Assembly (NCBI RefSeq): GCF_001021085.1
Contig: NZ_CP004021.1
Span: forward strand, 952,001-1,016,000
Reading direction: 5' to 3'
Length of the DNA stretch: 64,000 bases
Source of the DNA: Candidatus Liberibacter africanus PTSAPSY
GTDB lineage: Bacteria; Pseudomonadota; Alphaproteobacteria; Rhizobiales; Rhizobiaceae
Shown: in pieces, positions 8,776 to 18,561 of the stretch
Layout: each line of letters begins with the position of its first letter
How positions within the stretch are numbered: the stretch's first letter is position 1
Translations under genes and position numbers: made by a program
Notes under the pieces: generated by a model
Databases searched by the model: none
What the model was told of the DNA's origin: nothing
Seen by the model: the letters and a program-made list of their open reading frames with translations, nothing else

Positions 8776-10277
8776 ATGAAAGATCGAACTTGTATATTCT
8801 TTGTTAAATTAAAAGACCCTAAAAACAACAGAGATAAAACTACTAATGATGCCATAAATGGTGATGATATCGAATACATCGTTTACCCCAGTGAATCTGT
8901 TAATGGGTATCTCTATGCAAGTACTCTTGGTGAATATTCGATGTACCCCATTGATGAAAAGAGATCAGCACTCTGGAGGATTGTAGGAAAAACGAGAATG
9001 GATAGTAGAGGTGAGAACGAGGATACTCTCTATTGGGTACAATAGATATTAGAACACTATAAAACTGATGATCTTCTTGTTCCCAATATTAAAGACTTCA
9101 CGCATAGTTCCCTTAAAGACGTTATATCTCGAGGAAAAAGAATTGCGACATCCTCTGTCGACCTAACAGGTGTTTTATCAAAGGATTTCTTTTCTTGAAA
9201 GTAATATCAAGAAAATATAATTTACGCCATCGGCCAGTGTGTCGCCATTCGATGAAAAAGTTTTAGCTCCGCTAAAAAAATAGGATACAGATCTCAAAAG
9301 TTAGAAACACAACCTCTTTCTACCAGTGAGGAGAGTAAAGGAGAGATCAGATCGATACAGGATAGTCTTAACGAAAGTATAAATTATAATCAAAACAAGA
9401 CTTCGGTATATGATTCTAAATTAGTTGAACAAGAAAATTTTATATCCGCCCTTGAAGATAAAACCAGAGGGCTAGAAGGTACAATAGCAGAGAATGAAAA
9501 ATTCAAGGAAAAAGTACGCTTCGTTTTAAAAGAACATTCCAACATGATGCAAACAAATAGCGGGCATGTGGAGGAACTTGTTCATATTAATGAAGAAAAC
9601 AAAGAAACAATCAAAGGACTTCAGCAAGAAATCAAAGCTTTCCTACAGGATATATCTGACAGGGTTGATGCTATAGAGACAGCAGTGAAGAACTTTACCA
9701 CTATAGTCGGAGACCTTTATTAGAATGTGGATAATGTCAATTCTGTCGAGCTTGCTAAAGACTCTTTCACTATCGCACTGTAAACATTAGAGAACGAAAA
9801 TAAAATAGATCGGGTTGTATCCGATGTAACCAAGGGTAGAGAAGATCTGTGTAGTGTGGCAACACGACTACAAGTCTCCATCAAGATTTTAGAAACAAAA
9901 GAGGATGAGTTTGATAAGAAACTCACAAGTCTTGGTTCCAATTCTTCCCTCATACCAACCCCATCCTTATTTCAGCCAGTTGGTGCTGAATCTGCCACGA
10001 TTGATACCAGATTTAAATTACTAATAAGAGGTCTTACGGCCGTTGTTGTAAAATTAGTGGTTTCACCGAGAAAGGAATTGGAGAATCTGTAGCAGGAAGT
10101 GATATAACAGCTTGGAAATATCCAACATTTGCTTTTACTGGTTACGGTTGTTTTAGGTCTTTTTCTATGAGTTCTTCTTCAATTCTTACTACCGATACTG
10201 AAAGAAGTGTATGCTGGATAGTTACAGATAAAATAACTTTAAAGGGGAAAGACACCTCTATTTACAAGAGGTTATAG
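8776..10277 (+). pseudogene. Long phage structural protein with coiled coil (tail or fibre type), nonsense-riddled
   Basis: A single reading frame can be followed from ATG 8776 to about 10030 through in-frame stops at 9043 (TAG), 9196 (TGA), 9202 (TAA), 9253 (TGA), 9721 (TAG) and 9781 (TAA). It then shifts frame and continues to a TAG at 10275. The N-terminal part includes SVNGYLYASTLGEYSMYP. The middle (about 9285-9960) is highly charged heptad-like coiled coil, for example NMMQTNSGHVEELVHINEEN. The C-terminal part is Ser/Thr/Gly-rich with aromatic residues. Length and placement suggest a tail or fibre protein, but no family was recognised. The decay is mainly by point nonsense mutations. 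Confidence 0.5.
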
Positions 10278-10282
10278 CATAA

Positions 10283-10540
10283 ATGACCTGAAAGAGTTAT
10301 AAAATAATTACACGGAAAGAATTTAATTATCTTTATGCTAGAATTAATTGTCTTAGTACTATCTACGATAATTTTGAAAAACAATATAACGAACAAAAAG
10401 AGGGTATTGAAGAGCTTATAAGTATACTGAACACAACCAAAATGGTGGTTGAGTTTATCAAAACTATTGGTGTGATTTCTGCGAAATTAGCAGTGATTTC
10501 ATATTGTGTTCAAGTTATCAAAGAGTGGATTAAATCATGA
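10283..10540 (+). pseudogene. Small phage lysis-region protein with early stop
   Basis: ATG 10283 is followed by ACC and then TGA at 10289, after which the same frame stays open for 82 codons to TGA 10538. The protein has a charged helical front (EKQYNEQKEGIEELISIL) and a hydrophobic rear (VEFIKTIGVISAKLAVIS), the arrangement of small XhlA-like lysis-accessory proteins. Its stop overlaps the ATG of the holin relic (ATGA), consistent with a lysis cassette. Translation would need a later start such as ATG near 10442. Confidence 0.4.
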
Positions 10541-10855
10541 TACAGTCTTTTATTGTTGGAGTAGCATTTAGGTTCTTGCTTCGTTTTATCCCGTCTGTGT
10601 TTGAAACGATAGCAGAACATATGAAGTCCAAGCAATCAATAGAACGCGATAGGTTGAGGCTTTAAATTGGCAAATATCAATGCTGAGCACATGACTACTG
10701 TTGAAGAGATTAAAGATAAACCAGTGATATTAGCTAGTATTCATGAGCATAAAACAAAAGTAGCACTCAATGGGGTTGATTATAGCTTCACGTCTATGGT
10801 TCGACCTTTGACAACTGTTTTTTGGATTATTTTTTATCCGTTATTAGTATGGTAG
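10537..10855 (+). pseudogene. Phage holin (3TM type), frameshifted
   Basis: Holins form membrane holes at the end of the lytic cycle. ATG 10537 overlaps the previous stop (ATGA). The first 42 residues (MIQSFIVGVAFRFLLRFIPS and on to RDRLRL) end at TAA 10663. Removing one T from the CTTTAAA run continues into ANINAEHMTTVEEI and a final membrane segment, MVRPLTTVFWIIFYPLLVW. The whole, about 105 residues, matches the layout of holins found in Liberibacter prophages (SC1 type). As written, it is split. Confidence 0.65.
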
Positions 10856-10873
10856 AGTGTGGAAAAAACTTCA

Positions 10874-10914
10874 TTATTCAAAGACCTCTCGCTTTTCTCA
10901 CTTCGTTTGAATAA
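10874..10914 (+). terminator. Hairpin after holin relic
   Basis: TTATTCAAA (10874-10882) pairs with TTTGAATAA (10906-10914) over a loop of 23 bases. There is no T tract, so the terminator function is uncertain. Confidence 0.3.
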
Positions 10915-10980
10915 GAGATAATCGCGTGTATTCTTGGCTTTTAGTATACCGAATCGTGCAGAAGGAGATAGTTGACAGTT

Positions 10981-11009
10981 GAAAGAGGGCTAATGGTAAG
11001 CCCTCTTTC
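10981..11009. terminator. Strong hairpin between prophage and lipoprotein gene
   Basis: GAAAGAGGGCT (10981-10991) pairs perfectly with AGCCCTCTTTC (10999-11009) over a 7-base loop, followed by an AT-rich run. It sits between the end of the plus-strand late module and the 3' end of the minus-strand lipoprotein gene, as expected for a bidirectional terminator. Confidence 0.75.
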
Positions 11010-11037
11010 TGTATTTATATTATTTTGTTAGCCTTCT

Positions 11038-11262
11038 TTAATTTTTTGTGCCTGACGTTTGTCCTTTGCTAGCATCAGTTTTTCCACCATTAACAGCAGT
11101 CTCGATAGATTTAAGCTTTTCCGCTGCAGGTTTACTATCTTCAATAATTTTCTTTATAGTGTCAATTGTATCTTTATGAGGATCTGATGCTTTTTTGCAT
11201 GAAGCTAATCCACCAGCAATCAATAGGGCGGGCAAAATAGTTGTATATTTCGATATTTTCAT
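11038..11262 (-). CDS. Small lipoprotein
   Basis: 74 residues with a signal peptide ending in the lipobox LIAGGLASC, so the protein should be lipidated on the Cys and exported. The mature part is short, charged and helical (IDTIKKIIEDSKPAAEKLKS) with a Lys/Thr/Gly-rich tail. No enzymatic domain is present. It belongs with the similar small lipoproteins at 24.3-25.4 kb. It lies between the prophage relic and the tRNA cluster and may be phage-borne cargo or a host gene. Function unknown. Confidence 0.75.
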   Translation of the reverse strand: MKISKYTTILPALLIAGGLASCKKASDPHKDTIDTIKKIIEDSKPAAEKLKSIETAVNGGKTDASKGQTSGTKN

Positions 11263-11485
11263 TATTCAATCCTATATAGTAATATAATAAAAAGGTTGTA
11301 TTAAGTATAATAGTATATCTACAATTATGTCAATACTTGTTAAAAAGAGAAAATTCGATGGCAAAATATCCTTGTTTATTATAACTAAAAAAGGTATGGA
11401 AAAGCAGAAATCAAGTCGCACTCTTTCGGAAGGTAAGGCCAAATAATAAAAAAAATACCGTTAAATCAAATAGTTAAATTTTTAT
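11263..11485. other. Spacer with one weak 39-codon ORF
   Basis: Upstream region of the small lipoprotein. A plus-strand ORF from ATG 11327 to TAA 11446 (MSILVKKRKFDGKISLFI and on to SEGKAK) has no clear ribosome site and no recognised relatives. I would not call it a gene without expression data. Confidence 0.3.
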
Positions 11486-11536
11486 TGGTGACCCTGCTTA
11501 TAAAGCAGTTGCTTTATCCGCTGAGCTAGGGGAGGC
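11486..11536 (-). pseudogene. Truncated tRNA-Arg copy 1
   Basis: Read on the minus strand this has a tRNA acceptor 5' strand, a D arm (TAGCTCAGCGGAT), an anticodon stem and then directly the acceptor 3' strand with CCA. The variable region and T arm are missing. The deletion is flanked by a short GCAG/TGC repeat, suggesting microhomology. It is about 51 bases against 76 for the intact gene at 11958. Confidence 0.8.
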
Positions 11537-11556
11537 ATAATTTCCTTTTTTACGTG

Positions 11557-11603
11557 TGATGACCCCGAGAAGGCAGGCACTCTATCCGCTGAGCTAAGAG
11601 GCC
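11557..11603 (-). pseudogene. Truncated tRNA-Arg copy 2
   Basis: It matches the 5' half of the intact tRNA-Arg(TCT), including GATAGAGTGCCTGCCTTCT in the anticodon arm. It then jumps to the acceptor 3' end, GGGGTCATCA, with CCA changed to TCA. About 31 bases (3' half of the anticodon arm and the T arm) are deleted. Its 5' flank (ATAATTTC) is shared with copy 1, so the two arose by tandem duplication. Confidence 0.8.
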
Positions 11604-11940
11604 ATAATTTCTTTTAGCAATTTATCACAATCTTCTGGTGTAGAAATAGTGATGCATTCTTCATCTTTAGGAGGATATAATTGATATATTGATGAATGCA
11701 AAAAAACAGAAAAATCCAAAAGAACCTCAGATTTTTTATATAGATCATATCTCGCTTTTTTATCTCTAAGAGTAGAGTTTTTATCTCTAAGAGTGGAGTA
11801 CAATAGTTGCCCAACTTCGTATAAAGTACAGACATTTTTTAGATGATTTCCACTACATTCTTCATCCCAGCTATAACTTTATCATCTAATTTCCCTTTAT
11901 CATGTAGAGCTATAATATTTGCTCTGTACTCCTAAAGTAT
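11594..11940 (-). pseudogene. Degenerate ORF between tRNA fragments and tRNA-Arg
   Basis: The clearest frame (69 codons, 11594-11803) starts only at TTG. It contains an 18-bp tandem repeat giving STLRDKN-STLRDKK and ends inside the truncated tRNA copy 2 with LLKEIMAS. Upstream, another frame reads HDKGKLDDKVIAGMKNVVEI before a stop. The two look like pieces of one small hydrophilic protein broken by frame changes. No family was recognised and this may be a chance frame. Confidence 0.3.
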
Positions 11941-11957
11941 CCATAGAATTTTACATG

Positions 11958-12033
11958 TGGTGACCCCTGCAGGATTCGAACCTGCGACATCCTGCTTAGA
12001 AGGCAGGCGCTCTATCCACTGAGCTAAGGAGCC
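11958..12033 (-). tRNA. tRNA-Arg (anticodon TCT)
   Basis: Complete cloverleaf of 76 bases with encoded CCA (TGG at 11958-11960 on the plus strand). The acceptor is GGCTCCT/AGGGGTC, the D arm AGCTCAGTGGAT, the anticodon loop CTTCTAA and the T arm GCAGGTTCGAATCCTGC. It reads AGA codons, frequent in this AT-rich genome. Two truncated copies lie on its 3' side. Confidence 0.96.
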
Positions 12034-12056
12034 AAGTTTCCATTCTATAAATTACT

Positions 12057-12365
12057 TTAGTGAGTCCACGGCTCTAAACGATCATACGAAAAGTTTTTCT
12101 GATAAGAGAGTTTTTTCTGTGTTTCCTTATGTAATGGAATTACATAATATTGTATAAAACGATCTTTTGCATACTTTTCTGCCGTTTCGAGAGACGGGAA
12201 AAAAATCTTAACTTGCTGTAGAGTATCTTTGGAAGAAGTATAACCTAATAGAGGCTCTATATAAGGGGGGGAGCTTTTTTCAAACTCTAATACCCATTCT
12301 CCTATACGTCCTCTTCTTCCCGATTGGGTAGAGCTTTTGCTTTTACTATAAATTTTTGCTATCAT
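12057..12365 (-). CDS. NADH-dehydrogenase accessory subunit, NDUFS4-like (ETC complex I subunit)
   Basis: 102 residues, homologous to the mitochondrial 18-kDa (NDUFS4/AQDQ) complex I subunit found in alphaproteobacteria. The hallmarks are a basic front (STQSGRRGRIGEWVLEFE), then GYTSSKD, a FPSLETAEKYAKD helix and a YYVIP strand, ending with RLEPWTH. I chose ATG 12365 because the longer frame upstream runs through the tRNA-Pro gene at 12385. It probably stabilises the NADH:quinone oxidoreductase at the inner membrane. It lies between two tRNA genes on the same strand and may share their transcript. Confidence 0.85.
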   Translation of the reverse strand: MIAKIYSKSKSSTQSGRRGRIGEWVLEFEKSSPPYIEPLLGYTSSKDTLQQVKIFFPSLETAEKYAKDRFIQYYVIPLHKETQKKLSYQKNFSYDRLEPWTH

Positions 12366-12384
12366 ATTTAGTAAGCACTTAAAA

Positions 12385-12461
<77 letters not shown>

Positions 12462-12598
12462 AAAATACAAGATACAACATTCTACATATAGATATTATGA
12501 TTAATCAAGTTAAATAATCATTTATCAAAAAAAATAATTTTCCCTGATTGAATACAGCAAGAAAATTTTCATAAATCAAGTATCCTATTAATATCTAA

Positions 12599-13363
12599 CT
12601 AATAAATTATTTGGCTTAAGAAAGATTGAGTTCTCTCATGCTGAGGATTGCTAAAGAATTCTTCCGGAGAGTTTTGTTCAACAATTTGTCCTTGATCCAT
12701 AAATACAATTCGATTCGCAACTTGACGAGCGAAACCCATCTCATGTGTAACGCAAACCATGGTCATACCTTCTTCTGCAAGATCAATCATTATATCTAAA
12801 ACTTCTTTTACCATTTCTGGATCAAGCGCAGAAGTTGGTTCATCAAATAACATAATTTTTGGTTGCATACATAAAGAACGGGCAATGGCAGCACGCTGAT
12901 TTTCTCCTCCAGACAATAAAAGAGATGATCTATGAGCTTTATCTGCAATTTGTACCTTGTTTAAGTAGTACATCGCAAGTTCTTCTGCGTCTTTCTTAGG
13001 CATTTTTCTAACCCAAATAGGACCAAGAGTACAATTTTCTAAAACACTTAAATTAGAAAAAAGATTGAAATGTTGGAAAACCATACCAACATTGCGATGA
13101 ATTTCCTCAATATTTCTCACATCACTGTTAAGAGGAATATCATTAACAATAATCTCGCCTTCTTGATGTTTTTCAATATGATTAATACAACGAATTAGTG
13201 TTGACTTTCCTGATCCTGAAGGTCCTGCAATAATAACGCGTTCGTTACGTAATACATTGAGATTAATATCACGTAATGCATGGAAATTCCCATACCACTT
13301 ATTTAAGGATTTTATTTCAATAGCAAAGTTATTTTTTCTTGAATTATCCAAAGTATTTTTCAT
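12599..13363 (-). CDS. aapP: General L-amino acid ABC transporter, ATP-binding protein
   Basis: The ATPase that powers uptake of polar and branched amino acids through AapQ/AapM at the cytoplasmic face. It has 254 residues, Walker [10 protein letters not shown] at about 47-55, signature LSGGENQ at 150-156 (usually GGQQQ; ENQ here is a mild change), Walker B IMLFDEP at 170-176 and the H-loop CVTHEMGFA. This is the last gene of the aapQMP run, 14 bases after aapM, with AAGGATT before its ATG. Amino-acid uptake is central to a phloem-limited organism that relies on host amino acids. Confidence 0.95.
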   Translation of the reverse strand: MKNTLDNSRKNNFAIEIKSLNKWYGNFHALRDINLNVLRNERVIIAGPSGSGKSTLIRCINHIEKHQEGEIIVNDIPLNSDVRNIEEIHRNVGMVFQHFNLFSNLSVLENCTLGPIWVRKMPKKDAEELAMYYLNKVQIADKAHRSSLLLSGGENQRAAIARSLCMQPKIMLFDEPTSALDPEMVKEVLDIMIDLAEEGMTMVCVTHEMGFARQVANRIVFMDQGQIVEQNSPEEFFSNPQHERTQSFLSQIIY

Positions 13364-13377
13364 CTTTACAAGAATCC

Positions 13378-14538
13378 TTATTTTTTGCTGTTTTTAAGAA
13401 TATTTTTTTCTATGAATACAGAATATGATGAGATACCAAAGCAAAATATCCAAAATATAAATCCAACTAATACTAACCCAGTAGTAGGAGTGACAGAAGA
13501 TATCCACGTCGAGTCACTAAAATTTGCCCTTACGACTCCTAGAATATCAAACATATTGATGATTGAGATAAGAGAGCTATCTTTGAACAATCCTATAAAA
13601 GTATTAACAATCCCGGGTATTACACGCTTAATAACTTGTGGCACAATAATAAAACGCATTTTGGGGAAATATCTGAGCCCTAAAGAATTAGCAGCTTCAA
13701 ATTGCCCTTTTGGGATAGATTGTAAACCTCCTCGAAAAACTTCTGCAATGTAAGCTGAGGCAAAAGCAGATACCCCGATAAGAGCTCGTAATAATTTATC
13801 AACGTCCCACGTATCAGGGAGGAATAAGGATAATACAACGCTAGACATAAAGAGCACGGTTATTAATGGTACTCCACGAAATAATTCAATGAATGCAATA
13901 CATGCATATTTTAAGACGGGGATATGAGAATTCCTTCCTAATGCTAACAAAATACCTATTGGCATAGAAACGATAATTCCAAAAAATGAAATCACGAGGG
14001 TAACCAATAATCCTCCCCATAGTGACGTTTCTACAACGCTAAGTCCCAAGCCACCGTATAAGATGAAAAAAGAAAATATGGGGAACAAACCAAATAGCAA
14101 AACGCTATTAAGAGTTTTGCGAGGACAAGAAGGAATAAGCATAGGAATCAAAAGAATCGATCCAGTAAAAAAAACTAGAATAGGTCTCCATCGCATTGTG
14201 ATGGGATAATTTCCAAATATAAACTGTTGATAGCGATCAGATACAAAAGCCCAACAAGCAGCGTTCCAACCATCAGGTCGTATTCCACCTTGAGATATAG
14301 TCGTACATACTGATCTGTCACTTCCTACCCATACAGCGTCTATGAAAAACCAACGGATGACTCCAGGAATTGAATATATTAGCAAGGATATAAATAATAT
14401 AGTTAAAAAAGTATCTTTAAGTGTATAAAAAAAACTAGTGTGAATCCACGCAATAATCCCGCGTTGATATACAGGAGGTGGAGAAGGTGGCAATAATTGT
14501 TTGCGTACATAAGGAAATTCTTTATGAGAATCAATCAT
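13378..14538 (-). CDS. aapM: General L-amino acid ABC transporter, permease
   Basis: 386-residue inner-membrane permease with an extended N-terminal part followed by the BPD_transp_1 core. The EAA-type loop is [20 protein letters not shown], typical of His/Glu-family permeases, where the ATPase docks. Its ATG overlaps the aapQ stop by four bases (ATGA), showing translational coupling. It works with AapQ as a heterodimer. Length agrees with rhizobial AapM (about 384). Confidence 0.95.
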   Translation of the reverse strand: MIDSHKEFPYVRKQLLPPSPPPVYQRGIIAWIHTSFFYTLKDTFLTILFISLLIYSIPGVIRWFFIDAVWVGSDRSVCTTISQGGIRPDGWNAACWAFVSDRYQQFIFGNYPITMRWRPILVFFTGSILLIPMLIPSCPRKTLNSVLLFGLFPIFSFFILYGGLGLSVVETSLWGGLLVTLVISFFGIIVSMPIGILLALGRNSHIPVLKYACIAFIELFRGVPLITVLFMSSVVLSLFLPDTWDVDKLLRALIGVSAFASAYIAEVFRGGLQSIPKGQFEAANSLGLRYFPKMRFIIVPQVIKRVIPGIVNTFIGLFKDSSLISIINMFDILGVVRANFSDSTWISSVTPTTGLVLVGFIFWIFCFGISSYSVFIEKNILKNSKK

Positions 14539-15728
14539 TTTTTCTCCTTTAAAGCGATTTTAGAATTCAGATAATTCATGAATAAAGAAATCATGATCGA
14601 TAAAGTTAAATATATGAACATCCAAATTAAAATAATTTCAATTGCTTGACCTGTTTGATTAATAATAGTTCCTCCAACAGATACTAGATCTGCAAATCCT
14701 ACAGCGACAGCAAGAGAGGAATTCTTCAATAAGTTTAAGTATTGACTTGTGAGAGGTGGAATAATAATGCGCATTGCTTGTGGTAGAAGGATTAAACGCA
14801 TCACTTTATCAGGAGTGAGCCCAAGTGACATCGCTGCTTCTATTTGACCACGAGGAATTGCAGAAATACCTAATCGCACGATCTCTGCTATAAAAGACGC
14901 TGTATAACAGGATAAAGCTATATAAAGAGACATGAATTCAGGACTTATTGTGCTTCCTCCTATACAGTTGAATACACCAAGTATAGGATGATCAAAATGT
15001 AATTGGAACCCTAATGCCATTAAAACTAAAAATGGTAATCCAAATATTAGAAACATTGAAGAGTAGAATAAAGGAAAGGTTTTCCCAGTTTTTTCATGGA
15101 AATGACGAGATAATTTAACTGCTAAAATGCTTAAAAATATTCCTAATACAAAGGAAAAAATAAGAATTTTGGCATTTGTATCCATGATTAATACAGGAAA
15201 AGATATCCCGCGATTATTCAAGAAAATTCCAAATGGTAAGATAATTGAATGATCGGGAATAGGTAAAAAGGATAGTACAGATCGATACCAGAAAAATATA
15301 AAAACTAATGGTGGAATATTTCGGAATATTTCCACGTACACTCTGCAAATACATGAAACAAGCTTGTTAGAAGATAGGCGACCTCTTCCTACGAATATTC
15401 CTATGAGGGTAGCAGGAATAATTCCTGAAAAAGCCAACAAAAATGTATTGGAGAATCCAACTAAAATAGCTCTAATATAAGAAGAATCACTCGTGTAAGG
15501 TATAATTCCTTGACCTATCTCAAATCCAGCGCGTTCTGTTAAAAATCCTATACTTAAAGATAAGTTAGATTTCTTCATATTATGGCAAACGTTATCAATA
15601 CACCATAATACGGATATCGCAATTATTAATAAAATGAATACTTGAATTAATATTCTGTGTACGCGTGTATCATATAAAAATTTCATTTCGCTAAAATGAT
15701 TTGATTTTTTTTGAACATTTTTACCCAT
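14535..15728 (-). CDS. aapQ: General L-amino acid ABC transporter, permease
   Basis: 397-residue inner-membrane permease, partner of AapM. Several membrane spans are visible, and the EAA loop is [20 protein letters not shown] near the C-terminal third. The start at ATG 15728 is supported by GGAGGAG nine bases upstream. It follows aapJ after about 118 bases, leaving room for attenuation or for processing that lets the binding protein be made in excess. Confidence 0.95.
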   Translation of the reverse strand: MGKNVQKKSNHFSEMKFLYDTRVHRILIQVFILLIIAISVLWCIDNVCHNMKKSNLSLSIGFLTERAGFEIGQGIIPYTSDSSYIRAILVGFSNTFLLAFSGIIPATLIGIFVGRGRLSSNKLVSCICRVYVEIFRNIPPLVFIFFWYRSVLSFLPIPDHSIILPFGIFLNNRGISFPVLIMDTNAKILIFSFVLGIFLSILAVKLSRHFHEKTGKTFPLFYSSMFLIFGLPFLVLMALGFQLHFDHPILGVFNCIGGSTISPEFMSLYIALSCYTASFIAEIVRLGISAIPRGQIEAAMSLGLTPDKVMRLILLPQAMRIIIPPLTSQYLNLLKNSSLAVAVGFADLVSVGGTIINQTGQAIEIILIWMFIYLTLSIMISLFMNYLNSKIALKEKK

Positions 15729-15846
15729 ATAGTAGCTATCTCCTCCACGTAATAAAATAAAGACGTATTCAAAGGATTTTTCGCTAATTTTATTACTTTT
15801 GATATCTTTTTTACATGATTGAACAAAAATTATTGATCAAGAAAAT

Positions 15847-16875
15847 TCAACGGATAGGTGGAGCATATATTAATCCACCCTTGGACCATAAGGAATTATA
15901 TCCACGTGGAATCTTTAATATGGAATCTTTCCCAAGATTGCGATCAAAGACTTCACCATAATTTCCCATATGTTTAATAATTCTATAAGCCCAATCTTTT
16001 GTGAGGCCAAGACTCTCTCCTATATTGCCATTTTTATCCACTCCAAGAAAACGTTGTATATCTGGATTAATAGTATCACGACGTATTTGATCAATGTTCT
16101 TTTTGGTAATGCCAAATTCTTCTGCTGTTACCATGGCATAATGAGTCCACGAAACAACGTTATACCATTCGCTATCACCTTGTATAATAGCAGGGGCAAG
16201 AGGAGATTTAGAAATGATTTCTGGTAAAATTATGTGTTCACTTGGCTTATCAGTGGTAAGCTTTAAAGCATATAAAGCCGATTGATCTCCCGTATAGGCA
16301 TCACAGCGATGAGCACGATAAGCCGCGTCAATTTCTTCAACACGCTCAAATACTATTGGATTATATGTCATATTATGCGCTTTAAAATAATCTGCAAGAG
16401 TGAGTTCTGTCGTCGTTCCTGCTTGGACGCAAATAGAAGATCCAGATAGTTGTTTTACTGAAGAAATTCCTTCCTTTTTATACATGATAAACCCTTGTCC
16501 ATCAAAATATGTGATGGGACGAAAAGCAAGACCAAGCGCAGTTTCGCGGAGTAAGGTCCAATCTGTATTGCGACTTAGTATGTCGATTTGTTTTGACTGT
16601 AAAGAGATAAAACGTTCTTTTGCGTTCAAAGGGAGATAGTGGATTTTAGAAGGATCATCAAAAATTGCAGAGGATAAAGCTTTACAAAAATCAACATCAA
16701 ATCCTTTCCATTCTCCATTTGCTTTAATTTCTGAAAAACCTATAAGGCCGGTATTAATTCCACATTTCAAGAAACCTCTTTTTTTTATTTCTTGCAAGAC
16801 ATTGGCATTAGCAGAGAAGCTTGTACAAGATAGAATGGTCAAGCAAAGAATACCGATAAAAAAATCTCTGTACAC
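15847..16875 (-). CDS. aapJ: General L-amino acid ABC transporter, periplasmic binding protein
   Basis: 342-residue solute-binding protein (SBP_bac_3). It has a signal peptide with likely cleavage after ANA near residue 25. The mature protein begins VLQEIKKRGFLKCGINTG, and GFSEIKANGEWKGFDVDFCK follows, as in rhizobial AapJ. The start is GTG 16875, preceded by AGAAAGGAT with 7-base spacing. It is the first gene of aapJQMP. In rhizobia this system takes up a broad range of L-amino acids, and the same is inferred here. Confidence 0.95.
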   Translation of the reverse strand: MYRDFFIGILCLTILSCTSFSANANVLQEIKKRGFLKCGINTGLIGFSEIKANGEWKGFDVDFCKALSSAIFDDPSKIHYLPLNAKERFISLQSKQIDILSRNTDWTLLRETALGLAFRPITYFDGQGFIMYKKEGISSVKQLSGSSICVQAGTTTELTLADYFKAHNMTYNPIVFERVEEIDAAYRAHRCDAYTGDQSALYALKLTTDKPSEHIILPEIISKSPLAPAIIQGDSEWYNVVSWTHYAMVTAEEFGITKKNIDQIRRDTINPDIQRFLGVDKNGNIGESLGLTKDWAYRIIKHMGNYGEVFDRNLGKDSILKIPRGYNSLWSKGGLIYAPPIR

Positions 16876-17375
16876 AAATGTATCCTTTCTTTGAAAATGG
16901 CCGTTATGTTTGAGATATAAATTTAGAATAAATGCTCCGCAGGCGTATACCTAATCAAAAAATATATCATTAATAAATCAGCTACGAAAAAAGTAATAGA
17001 GATGCTAAACACTCTGTGAGAGACTAAGCAATTGTCATACAATTTCAAGATATTTTTCGGAAAAAACATCAATATTGTAGGATAAAAATATCATTTTAAT
17101 TAGTTAATGCTTAAATGGCGTTTTTATTTGCTTTCAACATTTGTTTTTTTATTTTTCTTATGGGGGTACTATAATAAAAAATATTATTGATTTTGCTTCA
17201 TTTAAACATATTTAAAAAGCTTTATAGATTTAGTGATAATGATAGTGGTATTTGAGGTAGAGAGTAATGTGATCTTGAAATTGTTTCTTTCATCGCAGTA
17301 TGTAGAACTTTGAATTCTTGATTCGGCAATTTATTGGTTTGGGAAATCTTTCATTATTTAATTTATTGAATATTT
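16876..17375. other. Spacer upstream of aapJ
   Basis: 500 bases between aapJ and the FAD monooxygenase gene, both on the minus strand. It should hold the aap promoter near 16880-17000, but I see no unambiguous -35/-10 pair, riboswitch or ORF. The part after 17090 is very AT-rich. Confidence 0.5.
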
Positions 17376-18557
17376 TTAGATACAGTTATATTTGTATATC
17401 CAGTCTAAACTTTGGTGCAATGGTTTGTTAATACCTAAGCGAAGATAGGTGTCTCTAAAGAGGCTAGCTGGTTTATGCATGTGGAAGAATAACTGATTTA
17501 ATTTTTTACGATAGTATATTCTCTTCACTCGTGCAGTGCGTGTTTTCTGATAAGTAACAATAGCTTGAGATATTGTCTTGGTGCTGATAAGTCGTGATAA
17601 AACATAAGAATCTTCTATTGCTATATTAGCTCCTTGAGCGGTAAAAGGTAAAAATGTATGTGCTGCATCACCGATTAAAACAGTATCTTTATTATTATGC
17701 CAACGCTTACATATACATTCAAATAAAGGGTAAATATGAGCATTATTTGTTTTTAAAATAAGCTGGATTATTTCGTCATGCCAATTGGTTAAATGCTTTA
17801 AAAACCATTTTTTATTGGCAGTTTTTTTAAATAAAGAGATATCATTTAAGGTATGCTTATCGCTGATGAAAACCATGTTAATTGTATTATCTTCGCGCAA
17901 TGGATAGGTTACTAGATGGGAATCTGGTCCGAAAAACACATTCACTGATTGAAGATCAATAAATTCAGGGGCATCATTTTGTGAAATCAGACAACGTAAG
18001 GCAACATGTCCTGAAAATGTTATAGGTTTTTGGTCTACATATTGTCGTATACTGGAATTCAATCCGTCAGCACCTACTATTAGATCAGGTTTTTTGTTGT
18101 GTATATTAGATATTTGAGTGCAGTTTAGATGGTTGATTCGAGTTGATAAATGTAATTTTGCTAAAGATTGTTTTTGGAGATTTTTTAAAAGTATATTGTG
18201 TAATGTGTTTCGCTTTACTACTCCATAGACTCCACCCCAATTATTGCGTGAGTAGTCCTTGCAAGAGAACCGGCTCAATTCTTTAAGGCTAGATCCAGAA
18301 CGAAAAACAAAATCTTTTGGCTCAATCCAGACATCTTCTAATTGATCTAAGACGCCGATTTTTTTAAGTATGCGTGAAGCATTGGGGGATATTTGTATAC
18401 CAAATCCTCTGTCATACCATTGATCCCTTTTTTCAAAAACACAAGATTGTATTCCACAACTAGCGAGAGAGTTAGCGAGAGTTAACCCAGATATTCCTGC
18501 TCCGACTATCGCTACAAATGGTGGATCTTTTAAATGACAAAATTCCTTTGGTGACAT
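17376..18557 (-). CDS. FAD-dependent monooxygenase, salicylate-hydroxylase-like
   Basis: 393-residue class A flavoprotein monooxygenase. Rossmann GAGISG at about 19-24 binds FAD, GADG (162-165) belongs to the second flavin motif, and GDAAHTFLPFTAQGANIAIE begins near 296. In 'Ca. L. asiaticus' a protein of this type (SahA) has been reported to convert salicylate to catechol and blunt plant defence. The UbiH/COQ6 family is related, so substrate is inferred. It is five bases downstream of a zinc-finger gene, probably co-transcribed. Length is usual for the family. Confidence 0.8.
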   Translation of the reverse strand: MSPKEFCHLKDPPFVAIVGAGISGLTLANSLASCGIQSCVFEKRDQWYDRGFGIQISPNASRILKKIGVLDQLEDVWIEPKDFVFRSGSSLKELSRFSCKDYSRNNWGGVYGVVKRNTLHNILLKNLQKQSLAKLHLSTRINHLNCTQISNIHNKKPDLIVGADGLNSSIRQYVDQKPITFSGHVALRCLISQNDAPEFIDLQSVNVFFGPDSHLVTYPLREDNTINMVFISDKHTLNDISLFKKTANKKWFLKHLTNWHDEIIQLILKTNNAHIYPLFECICKRWHNNKDTVLIGDAAHTFLPFTAQGANIAIEDSYVLSRLISTKTISQAIVTYQKTRTARVKRIYYRKKLNQLFFHMHKPASLFRDTYLRLGINKPLHQSLDWIYKYNCI

Positions 18558-18561
18558 TTTC

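Larger units (their letters stand above)
2467..10855. mobile_element. Decayed prophage remnant (early and late modules)
   Basis: A minus-strand early module (AAA ATPase, SSB-like DUF669, DEAH helicase, PD-(D/E)XK nuclease, primase, small ORF, integrase) abuts a plus-strand late module (capsid-like fragment, head-tail connector, long coiled-coil protein, holin). The gene content resembles the temperate phages of Liberibacter (SC1/SC2 type), but only about 8.4 kb of an expected 35-40 kb is left. I see no intact gene in it. DNA polymerase, terminase, portal and most tail genes are missing. The left edge is set by the integrase 3' end and the right edge by the holin. No unambiguous att repeats were found, although tRNA-Arg fragments lie about 0.6 kb to the right. 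Confidence 0.85.

Noticed and set aside
2113..12033. tRNA-Arg as the phage attachment site
   Set aside because: The geometry is suggestive, but no matching tRNA-derived repeat was found at the integrase end, so an att pair is not claimed.
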